Shown: one piece after another, positions 30,550-42,012 of the stretch | Layout of the letters: each line of letters starts with the position of its first letter | Position numbering within the stretch: the stretch's first letter is position 1 | Assembly (NCBI GenBank): GCA_026168455.1 | Contig: CM047425.1 | Coordinates: 26,901,058-26,965,057, forward strand | DNA: 64,000 nt | Direction of reading: 5' to 3' | Source: Theocolax elegans | Lineage: Eukaryota; Arthropoda; Insecta; Hymenoptera; Cerocephalidae | Program-made: the position numbers and the translations under genes | Notes under the pieces: model-generated | Told to the model about the DNA's origin: nothing | Seen by the model: the letters and a program-made list of their open reading frames with translations, nothing else | The model's database searches: none

Positions 30550-31966
30550 GCCCGTAATGTAGTTAAACACCTGCGGACAGAGAACATGTCAAAATTATTG
30601 ACAAAAGAAGGATATAAAAAGCTGCCACGAGATGTTCCCACACGCTGGAACTCAACTGCGCTTATGCTTCAAACTTTATTGGATACTAAAGCTTTCTGTC
30701 AAAAACTTTGTGATATTGAAAAGGAACTTAAGTTATCTGATACAGAATGGAGCAAAATCAAAGAATGTTCGGAAGCTTTGGATCCACTGAGATTAGCTAC
30801 AGTGAGTATGCAAGAGGAGCAGCTTTTACCTGGCGATTTTTTAGCCTTGTGGATGAAAGCGAAGCTAAAATTAAGCAAAATAAAAACGCCGTTAGCAATG
30901 GCTCTCCATGTTGCAATATCTCGTAGAGAAAGACAGATTTTCAATAATGAGGCTTTTCTTGCTGCAATATACTTAGGTCCTCGATACTTACCCTTTATTT
31001 TAAACGATGACGAAGAAAGTGATTTAGAGGAAAATGAGAAAAAGGAGTACAAAGCGCGGAGGTTTTTGATACGTTTATACGAGAGGATGGAAGCAAACCA
31101 AATGCGAAAAAGTTCTTCAAGTGAATTTTCAAGTGAATTCTGTAAACACACGAGGTAAAAAAGCACACTTAGCCCTTGGTTGGATTTAAAGGACTTTCAA
31201 AATTGGTAAATTAAGCAAATATTCTGCTGTATCTAATAATTACATTTTGAATCGTCGCCAAATTCAATCCTATATATTTTCAGCAGCGGACGCAAAAGTA
31301 TATGTATGTACTTTTGCGCTCGCCGAGAGCAACAGTACTGCTTTACTCCCTATTTTTAGGGCACAAAATACGTACAAAATACTTTATTTACTCATTTATT
31401 GGCCTATAATTTATTAATAATAATGGTTATATTATGAAGAAAAAGTAGAAAAAACAAATTTTACATGTTCTCTGAAATAATATTTTACATTAATTTTCGA
31501 AAATTGTTGAAAGTATTACATTAAAGCAGTTTAAAATCCGTTGCTAACTGATATATAAAATGTCAATATTTACTTTTACTTAATTTTAAAAAATTTTAAT
31601 TTTCAGACTAATAAAAATAGTGAAGGTAGAATGGAAGATGCAGAAGAAGAAAAAAACGACAAAGAAGATGATGATGATGATTTTATAAAATTATTAAAAT
31701 TAAATAATAAAAGAAGGACCCAACAATTAAACAAGCAACAGCAAAGTTTAGAGCAACAATTACTTGCTTTTAAAAGCGAACCAATGTTAGATTCAAAGGC
31801 TGACTTATTAAAATATTGGCATGATAAACAAGATAAATTTCCGTTACTTTATAAATTGTCTCTTATAGTATTGGCTATGCCAATGACACAAGTAAGTGTA
31901 GAACGCCTTTTTTCAGCAATGAAATTCGTGCGGTCAGACTTGCGGAGTAACCGATGCCAAATTTAG
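30550..31966 (+). pseudogene. hAT transposase C-terminal exons with hATC dimerisation domain, copy 1
   Basis: After an AG at 30548-30549 the frame reads ARNVVKHLRTEN ... DVPTRWNSTALML, the conserved hAT segment after the catalytic core, and goes on to 31153. A second exon (31607-31966) has an acidic start and the hATC signature PLLYKLSLIVLAMP ... SVERLFSAMKF; the final conserved stretch is shifted in frame near 31957 (PNLVDDILIIRCN is readable in the next frame). The splice phases of the two exons do not match well. Non-functional without the deleted middle. Confidence 0.82.
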
Positions 31967-32059
31967 TAGATGACATTTTGATTATCCGATGCAATGGCCT
32001 ATATACAAAAACGGTTAAGCGATCTAAACCAAAAAAAGATTAACCAAAATAAAAATATG

Positions 32060-33279
32060 ACACTGCAAGCAGGATACTCAAAGGGAGGTGATCACCAGGA
32101 AGCCTCCAGGACTCTCCGAAGCCTCACAGTACAGCAGTCAAGGCGATGAGGTAGTATCCAGGCAGGAAGCAGGCGAACCTCTAACGCTAACAAAATACAG
32201 CTGTAAATAAGTTACTAAATGAGAGCAAATACGCATTAAGAGAGTAAGGAGCAAGGAAGAGGATTAACAGCCACAGGCAGAAGAAAAAGACAAGGAAATA
32301 CATGTATAATTATTACAGCTGTACAAGGAACACCATAGGATAAATTGAGGTTAGGTTGCTGTACACAAACAACGTGTACAGCCGATCTCCCGGATAATCA
32401 CGCATACAAATACATATATGTGCGTAAACCTCACTACCAAGTACCTACCTAGAGCTGTAGACGGAGCGGCTGTCCATCAGCGAGGTCAACGTCGTCGAGG
32501 AGAGAGGGGTGACTCGGCCTCGAGCAGCAAGCGGCGGCGGGTGAGCTTCGTACCTGAAACTCATGCCGTACCAATTAGATGAATACAGATAATAAGGAAC
32601 GAATTGTTAGTTACCTGGGAAGAGGTTGTACCGCATCTCCGAGACGGCAGCAGCACCAGGTCATCATCACCATACAGCTGAGTTATACCGATATAGCCTG
32701 AACACAGCGGCACTAGACTCACTCGCGAGACGCAAGATCGCGGTGCCGCGCACGAGTACGTACTGCGCAGGCGCGCGGTACGAACACGGAGCTCTCGAGC
32801 ACGCCGAGAGCCAGAGCTCTACGGACGGTCGACTCAACTACACCGGACGAGAGATAGCGAGTGTGATTGTGGGTGTGAAAGAGAGCGAGAGAAATAGTTA
32901 GAGGGAGAGTAGCAGCATTCTCCCGAGCAAGTGTCCCGGACTTAATAAAAAAGGTTGGTGACCATTTATCTCTCTGCTGACGGTACCGCCGAGTACCATA
33001 TAAAGTGCGTGCGAGCATCCTGGTAATTCCCGTCATTCCCCTTCCTTCCCTACAGCATCTATTGATTAACCCGGAACCCGGCGACGGAGCGGCTGGCGGT
33101 TGGACAGCAGTAGCATATTACGGCTACTATCACCCGCGTATTATCGGTATTCGCCGCGTAGTAACGCGGCTGGCGCCCACCCAAATAATTATCATTTTTA
33201 ATGAATAAATACATGTTTTATTTTTAATTAATTGCTGATCCTTATTGACCTGCACCCTGATCCCTAATGCAGCGTCACA
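32060..33279 (+). repeat. Second LTR copy lacking its first 236 bases
   Basis: Duplicate of 29279-30500; the left end with TGTGAC is missing because the duplication began inside the LTR. TATAAA and AATAAA signals are kept at about 32998 and 33204. Confidence 0.85.
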
Positions 33280-33280
33280 A

Positions 33281-33324
<44 letters not shown>

Positions 33325-33332
33325 TTTTATAG

Positions 33333-34749
33333 GCCCGTAATGTAGTTAAACACCTGCGGACAGAGAACATGTCAAAATTATTGACAAAAGAAGGATATAA
33401 AAAGCTGCCACGAGATGTTCCCACACGCTGGAACTCAACTGCGCTTATGCTTCAAACTTTATTGGATACTAAAGCTTTCTGTCAAAAACTTTGTGATATT
33501 GAAAAGGAACTTAAGTTATCTGATACAGAATGGAGCAAAATCAAAGAATGTTCGGAAGCTTTGGATCCACTGAGATTAGCTACAGTGAGTATGCAAGAGG
33601 AGCAGCTTTTACCTGGCGATTTTTTAGCCTTGTGGATGAAAGCGAAGCTAAAATTAAGCAAAATAAAAACGCCGTTAGCAATGGCTCTCCATGTTGCAAT
33701 ATCTCGTAGAGAAAGACAGATTTTCAATAATGAGGCTTTTCTTGCTGCAATATACTTAGGTCCTCGATACTTACCCTTTATTTTAAACGATGACGAAGAA
33801 AGTGATTTAGAGGAAAATGAGAAAAAGGAGTACAAAGCGCGGAGGTTTTTGATACGTTTATACGAGAGGATGGAAGCAAACCAAATGCGAAAAAGTTCTT
33901 CAAGTGAATTTTCAAGTGAATTCTGTAAACACACGAGGTAAAAAAGCACACTTAGCCCTTGGTTGGATTTAAAGGACTTTCAAAATTGGTAAATTAAGCA
34001 AATATTCTGCTGTATCTAATAATTACATTTTGAATCGTCGCCAAATTCAATCCTATATATTTTCAGCAGCGGACGCAAAAGTATATGTATGTACTTTTGC
34101 GCTCGCCGAGAGCAACAGTACTGCTTTACTCCCTATTTTTAGGGCACAAAATACGTACAAAATACTTTATTTACTCATTTATTGGCCTATAATTTATTAA
34201 TAATAATGGTTATATTATGAAGAAAAAGTAGAAAAAACAAATTTTACATGTTCTCTGAAATAATATTTTACATTAATTTTCGAAAATTGTTGAAAGTATT
34301 ACATTAAAGCAGTTTAAAATCCGTTGCTAACTGATATATAAAATGTCAATATTTACTTTTACTTAATTTTAAAAAATTTTAATTTTCAGACTAATAAAAA
34401 TAGTGAAGGTAGAATGGAAGATGCAGAAGAAGAAAAAAACGACAAAGAAGATGATGATGATGATTTTATAAAATTATTAAAATTAAATAATAAAAGAAGG
34501 ACCCAACAATTAAACAAGCAACAGCAAAGTTTAGAGCAACAATTACTTGCTTTTAAAAGCGAACCAATGTTAGATTCAAAGGCTGACTTATTAAAATATT
34601 GGCATGATAAACAAGATAAATTTCCGTTACTTTATAAATTGTCTCTTATAGTATTGGCTATGCCAATGACACAAGTAAGTGTAGAACGCCTTTTTTCAGC
34701 AATGAAATTCGTGCGGTCAGACTTGCGGAGTAACCGATGCCAAATTTAG
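33333..34749 (+). pseudogene. hAT transposase C-terminal exons, copy 2
   Basis: Identical in sequence to 30550-31966: same WNST segment, same acidic exon and hATC end, same terminal frameshift. Continues 90 bases further to the true right side of the hAT element, which ends before the Maverick sequence resumes at about 34870; the exact terminus was not resolved. Confidence 0.82.
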
Positions 34750-34876
34750 TAGATGACATTTTGATTATCCGATGCAATGGCCTATATACAAAAACGGTTA
34801 AGCGATCTAAACCAAAAAAAGATTAACCAAAATAAAAATATGTAAATTAAGAAACTAATTTGTATTAAATAAAAAT

Positions 34877-35269
34877 ATGAATTTTAACATTAATTTTTTG
34901 TGTCTATACGTAGACGGTGTACAGATACCATCAAAACCATTGCAACCTGATTTTAAAACAAATCAGTTGTACGTTGAGGCCTATCACACATTATTTTCTG
35001 ATACTGGTATACACTTTTTAAACGAGGGTAACAAAATTACACGTGATGCATACCCTAATGGTTTCTGTCTATTAGCCTTGGATTTGACACCTGACTTGTC
35101 AGCGAATGATCATACGCACTGGAATTTGGTTCGACACGGCAGTGTTCGATTAGATGTGAGATTCGATGAACCATTGTATACCACCGTGAATTGTATAATT
35201 TATGCTGAATTTGAAAACATATTAGAAATTGATGCGTCAAGACAAGTAATGGTCGATTTTAGCGGATAA
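34877..35269 (+). pseudogene. Second Maverick: major capsid protein C-terminal fragment
   Basis: 130 codons corresponding to the last 130 residues of the major capsid protein at 12216-13553, with LYVDGVQIP, LYVEAYHTLFSDTGIHF, LDLTPDLSAN and VRLDVRFDEP. Roughly 60 percent of positions match the first copy, so this is a separate lineage. The N-terminal two thirds are absent; the preceding sequence is hAT-derived. Confidence 0.85.
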
Positions 35270-35326
35270 ATATTTCATAGATGGAACTGTTTGACGTAGT
35301 ACGTTATAACTCTTCGGACTATCACC

Positions 35327-35840
35327 ATGGATATAATCATTGACATTCAGTGTTTCACAGAAAAAGAAGATACAGTAACGCCTAAAGAAGTTGCAGTCGT
35401 TTCAGTGAACGATGATTTTAGTGGACATTGGATTGTTGCACCATCAATAGGTATCGAACGATTAACTGAAGATATAAGAAAACAAAATAACTGGATGACA
35501 AACCATCATCACGGTATAGATTATTTCGAAGGTGAAGTGTCAAAGAAGATGTTAATAAAAAGTTTGAAAGAAATTACAAAGAACGCACGTACGATCTATA
35601 CCTGTGGTAAAGAAAAATAGCTATTTATTCATAAACTGACAACACACGAGGTTATTAATTTGGAGTACAATGACTGTCCGTCATTTCAACATTTGCCATG
35701 GAATAATAAATATTGCATCTATCACGGATTAAAGAGAACATATTTGCAATATAGTTGTGCATTAAATAATGTTTATGGTTTAAAAGAGTGGTTAAACTCG
35801 AAAAAAGGAAATACACCCGTTGAATTAAACTTTAGTACAC
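35327..35840 (+). pseudogene. Second Maverick: DIQ-type protein, one nonsense codon
   Basis: Homologue of 13636-14166: MDIIIDIQCF, PKEVAVVS, GHWIVA, HHGIDYFEGEV, T(C)G(K)EK. A TAG at 35618-35620 interrupts the frame; the same frame continues with HEVINLEYNDCPSF and ends near LKEWLNSKKGN. It is 58 bases after the capsid fragment, as in the first copy (83 bases). Function unknown. Confidence 0.75.
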
Positions 35841-35852
35841 CAATAAAGGTTT

Positions 35853-36340
35853 GTGATAAACAGTTTGGAGGTTCCGAAACATTTGTCCAGTATTCGGACT
35901 CACACAGTGGGTGTATTTCCAGAAGATCGGATACCACGGGTGTGCATGAAACCGACGGCTTTTGTCTTCAATACTGATCATACGAAACCCGGTATGCACT
36001 GGGTTGCTTTGATAGTTACGGAAATCCTCCGTTTGTATCATCTCATATTAATAGAATAAACAAAAATTGTAAGCGCTATCGTTGGAATTCACGACAGCTG
36101 CAAAATAACCCATCTGACGTGTGCGGTCAATATTGTATTTTGTTTCTTGATTATATGAGTAGGGGTGTTAGGTTACAGAAATTCTTTAAGCTTTTTTCCG
36201 CTAACGTTTCAAAGAACGATGCCATTGTAAGAAGACTCGTACAACATAAGAACGCTGATACAAGATTCGTGGGCAGGGGTAATGATGGTTGCATTGTCAG
36301 ATATTTACAAAAATCAAATTCCAAGATGTCTTTACTGTAA
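35853..36340 (+). pseudogene. Second Maverick: adenain-like protease, broken
   Basis: First frame: VGVFPEDRIPRV and MHWVAL with the histidine; second frame: FDSYGNPPF followed by (F/S)SHIN and VCGQYCILFLDY with glutamine and cysteine, then a cationic C-terminus to 36340. About 11 codons between histidine and aspartate that the first copy keeps are missing here, and the frame changes at that point (about 36005). Family assignment secure by order and motifs. Confidence 0.8.
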
Positions 36341-36416
36341 AATGTGTATGAGTAACAGTCACGTGGTTCACTGGATTAGTCATTATTACTTTCCTCAGTA
36401 ATAATTTTCTCGTCAG

Positions 36417-36422
36417 TATAAA
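36417..36422 (+). promoter_or_regulatory. TATA box of the second copy of the orphan Maverick gene
   Basis: TATAAA in AGTATAAAAGTGAAC, 73 bases before the ATG at 36490; counterpart of the box at 15162. Confidence 0.6.
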
Positions 36423-36489
36423 AGTGAACGTTACGACGAGAGCTTTGTCGATCTCTTGAAGCTAAGAATTATTGAGTTGTCGTGTGACA

Positions 36490-37245
36490 ATGAATAAAAA
36501 TCGATCAGAAAATCGGCATCCTAAGTCATCCTATCAATCATCGGATCAGCTACTAAGTCGTTTATACTCTTTAAACAAGTCGTATACTAAAAAAATCCTT
36601 ATCGGTCTCGAATATACTGATTTAGGAGAATATCAAGTTTTTCCTATGGTACGACTGTTAGCTACAGATTTCATCGGTATTCCATTTTCAGAGGAAGGCT
36701 GGTCCGAGTTTTGTCTAATTCTGCAAGAAATTGACGGATATTTTCGGGGTCATAAGGATGAGTTATACGACCAAAAGGTTTACGGTCATGGATAGATTTT
36801 AAGATACACATATGCACACAATGATAAGGTGATTGAGACTGAAGCAGATCATAGACCAATACATGGACCACCTGTAAAACGGTTTCGTCGTAGTGTAGTT
36901 ATAAAAAAAAATACATTCGATAAGTTGTTAAATGTAAGTACATGTATCAACGAAAGATTAAAATTTTTAAATAATATATCATCGCTTGTATCTGTTTTAA
37001 CTCGAGAAACTATTAACTTTATATATGATAAGAATGTTAGTCTACATGATGCTCAAATAACTGAATTTACCGAAAAAAATATTATAGATGTCACATCTGA
37101 CATTAACGATGAAATTCTCGATTCGATTTATGCAAAAATTAATGCAGATAAATCTGTTACTGTAAAAAACGCGTTAAGTTTGGATAAAATAATGACTCTG
37201 TATACTGATAATATTGTAAAATTAGTCAACGATAAAACATTGTAA
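36490..37245 (+). pseudogene. Second Maverick: orphan last gene, one nonsense codon
   Basis: A single frame from ATG 36490 to TAA 37245, interrupted only by TAG at 36793-36795. It has LNKSYTKKILIGLEY, EEGWSEFCLILQEIDGYF, then GPPVKRFRRSV and a helical C-terminal half (ERLKFLNNISSLVSVL). The same landmarks occur in 15249-16067. About 250 codons; no enzyme motif. The C-terminal half is repeated at 39688-40096. Confidence 0.65.
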
Positions 37246-38660
37246 CCGTATATGTATAATATTGTAATCTACGTATCAACCATATATCTAATCTAATCTA
37301 ATCTAATCTAACTATTATATTAAAGTGGATCGACTTTTGGTCTCCGATTCTCCAGTTCTCCGGTTTTTTAAAAATGCATTTTTTTACTTTCAAAGTTTTA
37401 TTTTAATTGGACTTTATAATTTTGGGCCTTACATTTTTTGGGCCTTACGTTTTTGGACCTTGCAATTTCGGGCCTTATAAATTTTGGGCCTTACATTTTT
37501 GGGCCTTATAAATTTTGGGCCTTACAGTTTGTTTGAACAAATAGATATTAACTACTATTTCGATATTATTACCAGAAAATTATCTTAATAACAATAATTG
37601 AAATAACATTTGATTACGTATTTAAATTTAATAAAATTTCAACACTGGAACATACAATAAATCAAATTAATTTTTATTGTTTGTTTTACAAACTTATTTT
37701 TGCAAAAATTTCAAATTACAATTATTATGTTATTAAATTAAATTACAATTATTATGTTACAATTGTACTCTATTCACTTGTAAAATTTAATTTAATATAT
37801 TTTTTAAAATGAAAAAATGAAAAATTTAAAAATTTAAAAATTTAAAAATTTAAAAATTTAAAACGTTTAAGAATTTAGCAAAATTACTTATGTGAGGCTT
37901 AGAAAACGGGAAACTAATTTTTATGAACAATTTGGTAGTAATTTTATATAATTTTATAAAAACTGTAAATCACAATTTTTGTGGTTGATTTACATTCCGA
38001 ATAGAGGTGAATGTTTTCCTTCAGATTTTTTTTTATTTGTGTTTACAAATTTTGGGCCTTATAAATTTTATATGTGCAAATACTTTCATACATGAGTATA
38101 TATATATATATATGTACACTTGCCCGGGAAAACTATATATTGTATATTTCATAAGATATATTTTTTTCAATATATCGTTTTTATTGTTTATATTATTTAT
38201 AAATTCAGCAAGTATTCATCGAAATCATCTTTAACAGAAAAATTAAATTATATCATTAAATATTGAATGTATAATTAATTAAACATTAGATAAAATATTA
38301 AAATAAATATTATTGTTTTTAAAATGCCATTTAGACGATTTATATCCAATATGCATATTGTCACATAATATTGATATTATATGTTATATCTGTAACAAAA
38401 AAATTTTTATTATTAATTCTAAATAAATTGAAAAAGTCAAAACTATACGTTTTAACTTAATCATTAAGAAATACTACTGCATTTTTGATTATTTCGATAG
38501 TCTTAATAAACTAATCAGGATACTGAAATACAAAAAGACTTATTATATTTAAAACAATAATAATTTAAAGTGAAAATTAGATAATTATATAATATACTTT
38601 GTGACTTTAATCGTATGGAATGCCATTAAGAATATAATATTTTATTGATATAATATTAAT
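37246..38660. other. AT-rich non-coding interval with gggccttac repeats
   Basis: 37288-37313 holds five atcta units. 37425-37531 has a roughly 18-20-base repeat of ttttgggccttac / ataaattttgggcctta. The rest is oligo-A/T with a TA tract near 38100. No gene recognised. Confidence 0.6.
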
Positions 38661-38667
38661 TGGAATG

Positions 38668-38990
38668 CTACTACCGTTTGTTATTTTTATTCAGCGCTGC
38701 ATTCATTGGAATGCTGCTGCCCTTTGTTTTTTTTATTCAGCGCTGCGTTTATTAGAATGCTGCTGCCGTTTGTTATTTTTATTCAGCGCTGCATTTATTG
38801 CAATACTTCTGCCGTTTGTTATTTTTATTCAGCGCTGCATTCATTGGAATGCTGCCGCACTTTGTTTTTTTTATTCAGCGCTGCATTTATTGGAATGCTG
38901 CTGCCGTTTGTTATTTTTATTCAGCGCTGCATTTATTGGAATGCTGCTGCCGTTTGTTATATTTATTCAGCGCTGCATTCATTGGAATAC
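38668..38990. repeat. 46-bp minisatellite, array 1, seven units
   Basis: Units start at 38668, 38714, 38760, 38806, 38852, 38898 and 38944, exactly 46 bases apart, of the type gctgctgccgtttgttattt plus ttattcagcgctgcattcat plus tggaat. Because 46 is not a multiple of three and the unit lacks stops, all three frames stay open and give the same peptide; this is not a gene. Confidence 0.95.
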
Positions 38991-39039
38991 TGCTGAAGGT
39001 CAGCCTGACCACCTGGACATCGTCTCCAAGAAGTGACAC

Positions 39040-39310
39040 ATTTTTTCTCTTATTACTTTTTACTTTTTACGACAAATCTACATTATATTAAAGTTATCTT
39101 TTCGAGCGATTTTGTAAAAACTCCCCAATTCTTGCGAAAAATACTTAAAACATATATATTTCATGATAAATATGTGTCACATAAGTTAATGCTTCATATT
39201 ACTGACAAAAAAATTATTATTATGATTACTAAGTGATATTAAAAAAAAAAAAAAGATAAATTATAATGTCCGTCCGTCCGTCCGACAAACATCATCTTGG
39301 CGTGAGAGAG
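39040..39310. repeat. Dispersed repeat ending in (tccg)n, reference copy
   Basis: Segment from acgacaaatctacattat to gtccgtccgtccgacaaac and catcatcttggcg. Other copies: 41370-41620 (plus), 44046-44130 (partial, plus), 61143-61390 (reverse complement) and 61391-61460 (partial, plus). All copies continue into GA or CT tracts at the ttggcgtgagag end. Class of element unknown. Confidence 0.8.
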
Positions 39311-39687
39311 AATGAGACAGAGCGAGAGAGACAGTGAGTGGAAGAGATAGGGAGACAGATAGAGAGAGAGAGAGAGAATGAGAGATAGAGAGAGGGAGAG
39401 AGAGAGAGAGACAGAGAGAGAGAATGAGAGACAGAGCGAGAGAGACAGTGAGTGGAAGAGATAGGGAGACAGATAGAGAGAGAGAGAGAGAGAATGAAAG
39501 ATAGAGAGAAAGAGAGAGAGAATAAGAGAGAGAGAATATCTCTCTCTCTATCTCTCTCTCTCTCTCTCTCTCGATCTATCATTGTCTCTCCCTCTCTCTC
39601 TCTCTCTTTATCTATCTCATTCTCTCTCTCTCTCTCTATCTCTTTATCTCTCATTCTCTCTCTTTATCTGTCTCATTCCCTCCCTCT
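39300..39687. repeat. GA/TC block 1 with hairpin potential
   Basis: Left half is GA-rich (gagagaatgagacagagcga ... ), right half is TC-rich and partly its reverse complement, so a long imperfect hairpin can form around 39535. Open frames on both strands (for example 39292-39654 minus) are low-complexity artefacts. Sister blocks at 41613-42012 and 44120-44532. Confidence 0.9.
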
Positions 39688-40096
39688 CATTGAGACTGAA
39701 GCAGATCATAGACCAATACATGGACCACCTGTAAAACGGTTTCGTCGTAGTGTAGTTATAAAAAAAATACATTCGATAAGTTGTTAAATGTAAGTACATG
39801 TATCAACGAAAGATTAAAATTTTTAAATAATATCATCGCTTGTATCTGTTTTAACTCGAGAAACTATTAACTTTATATATGATAAGAATGTTAGTCTACA
39901 TGATGCTCAAATAACTGAATTTACCGAAAAAAATATTATAGATGTCACATCTGACATTAACGATGAAATTCTCGATTCGATTTATGCAAAAATTAATGCA
40001 GATAAATCTGTTACTGTAAAAAACGCGTTAAGTTTGGATAAAATAATGACTCTGTATATAATATTGTAAAATTAGTCAACGATAAAACATTGTAAC
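39688..40096 (+). pseudogene. Duplicate of the 3' half of the orphan Maverick gene
   Basis: Copy of 36831-37245 with several 1-6 base deletions (for example in the lysine codons near 39765 and near 40058) that break the frame. No start and no promoter. Confidence 0.88.
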
Positions 40097-41003
40097 CGTA
40101 TATGTATAATATTGTAATCTACGTATCAACCATATATCTAATCTAATCTAATCTAATATATTTTTTAAAATGAAAAATGAAAAATTTAAAAATTTAAAAA
40201 TTTAAAACGTTTAAGAATTTAGCAAAATTACTTATGTGAGGCTTAGAAAACGGGAAACTAATTTTTATGAACAATTTGGTAGTAATTTTATATAATTTTA
40301 TAAAAACTGTAAATCACAATTTTTGTGGTTGATTTACATTCCGAATAGAGGTGAATGTTTTCCTTCAGATTTTTTTTTATTTGTGTTTACAAATTTTGGG
40401 CCTTATAAATTTTATATGTGCAAATACTTTCATACATGAGTATATATATATATGTACACTTGCCCGGGAAAACTATATATTGTATATTTCATAAGATATA
40501 TTTTTTTCAATATATCGTTTTTATTGTTTATATTATTTAAATTCAGCAAGTATTCATCGAAATCATCTTTAACAGAAAAATTAAATTATATCATTAAATA
40601 TTGAATGTATAATTAATTAAACATTAGATAAAATATTAAAATAAATATTATTGTTTTTAAAATGCCATTTAGACGATTTATATCCAATATGCATATTGTC
40701 ACATAATATTGATATTATATGTTATATCTGTAACAAAAAAATTTTTATTATTAATTCTAAATAAATTGAAAAAGTCAAAACTATACGTTTTAACTTAATC
40801 ATTAAGAAATACTACTGCATTTTTGATTATTTCGATAGTCTTAATAAACTAATCAGGATACTGAAATACAAAAAGACTTATTATATTTAAAACAATAATA
40901 ATTTAAAGTGAAAATTAGATAATTATATAATATACTTTGTGACTTTAATCGTATGGAATGCCATTAAGAATATAATATTTATTGATATAATATTAATTGG
41001 AAT
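40097..41003. other. Duplicate of the AT-rich interval
   Basis: Follows 37246-38667 but lacks the gggccttac repeats; otherwise near identical with small indels in homopolymers and the TA tract. No gene. Confidence 0.85.
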
Positions 41004-41326
41004 GCTACTACCGTTTGTTATTTTTATTCAGCGCTGCATTCATTGGAATGCTGCTGCCGTTTGTTATTTTTATTCAGCGCTGCATTTATTGGAATGCTGC
41101 TGCCGTTTGTTATTTTTATTCAGCGCTGCATTTATTGGAATGCTGCTGCCGTTTGTTATTTTTATTCAGCGCTGCATTCATTGGAATGCTGCTGCCGTTT
41201 GTTATTTTTATTCAGCGCTGCATTTATTGGAATGCTGCTGCCGTTTGTTATTTTTATTCAGCGCTGCATTTATTGGAATGCTGCTGCCGTTTGTTATTTT
41301 TATTCAGCGCTGCATTCATTGGAATA
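41004..41326. repeat. 46-bp minisatellite, array 2, seven units
   Basis: Same unit, same copy number and same 46-base spacing as array 1, but units are more uniform: variants present in array 1 (ccctttgttttttt, caatacttctg) are absent. Open frames are repeat artefacts. Confidence 0.95.
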
Positions 41327-41612
41327 CTGCTGAAGGTCAGCCTGACCACCTGTGACACATTTTTTCTCTTATTACTTTTTACTTTTTACGACAAATCTAC
41401 ATTATATTAAAGTTATCTTTTCGAGCGATTTTGTAAAAACTCCCCAATTCTTGCGAAAAATACTTAAAACTATATATTTCATGATAAATATGTGTCACAT
41501 AAGTTAATGCTTCATATTACTGACAAAAAAATTATTATTATGATTACTAAGTGATATTAAAAAAAAAAAAAAGATAAATTATAATGTCCGTCCGTCCGTC
41601 CGACAAACATCA

Positions 41613-41848
41613 TCTTGGCGTGAGAGAGAATGAGACAGAGCGAGAGAGACAGTGAGTGGAAGAGATAGGGAGACAGATAGAGAGAGAGAGAGAGAATGAG
41701 AGATAGAGAGAGGGAGAGAGAGAGAGAGAGAGAGAGAATGAGAGACAGAGCGAGAGAGACAGTGAGTGGAAGAGATAGGGAGACAGATAGAGAGAGAGAG
41801 AGAGAGAATGAAAGATAGAGAGAAAGAGAGAGAATAAGAGAGAGAGAA

Positions 41849-41883
<35 letters not shown>

Positions 41884-42012
41884 CTATCATTGTCTCTCCC
41901 TCTCTCTCTCTCTCTTTATCTATCTCATTCTCTCTCTCTCTCTCTATCTCTTTATCTCTCATTCTCTCTCTTTATCTGTCTCATTCCCTCCCTCTCATTC
42001 TCTCTCTCTCTT
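41613..42012. repeat. GA/TC block 2 with hairpin potential
   Basis: Counterpart of 39300-39687. Its right end runs into tttcggtaagtgaataacg, the 5' region of the CR1-like family A element, instead of Maverick sequence. Confidence 0.9.

Larger units (their letters stand above)
29279..34842. repeat. 2,781-bp tandem duplication of LTR part and hAT 3' half
   Basis: 29279-32059 recurs at 32060-34842. Differences I saw are a 2-base deletion near 32300 and four extra bases in the TA microsatellite near 33300; coding parts are identical. The junction (aaaaatatg|acactgc) shares only two or three bases of microhomology with the source ends. Near identity points to a very recent event or to an assembly duplication. 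Confidence 0.95.
36831..42000. repeat. Tandem duplication of about 2.86 kb (Maverick tail, minisatellite, GA/TC block)
   Basis: 36831-39687 recurs from 39688 onwards. The second copy lacks about 485 bases (37312-37797) and has many small indels, but otherwise follows the same order: end of the orphan gene, AT-rich region, 46-bp minisatellite, tccg motif, GA/TC block. The junction at 39687/39688 (ctctcatt|gagactg) has three bases of microhomology. Confidence 0.9.

Noticed and set aside
30699..31166. 155-codon minus-strand frame, repeated at 33482-33949
   Set aside because: Antisense shadow of the hAT C-terminal exon.
37288..37313. Telomeric repeat (insect TTAGG type)
   Set aside because: The unit is atcta/taatc-like with only five copies; it is not TTAGG.
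38668..38990. CRISPR array
   Set aside because: Regular 46-bp units are continuous repeats without unique spacers, in an animal genome.
38665..39091. Overlapping frames rich in CFYSALH / LLPFVIFIQR peptides (also 40939-41410)
   Set aside because: Translation of the 46-bp minisatellite in three frames, not a protein family.
39292..39787. Arg/Glu- and Ser/Leu-repeat proteins in the GA/TC blocks (also 41579-41962, 44055-44537, 58645-59364)
   Set aside because: Low-complexity GA/TC microsatellite translated in open frames.
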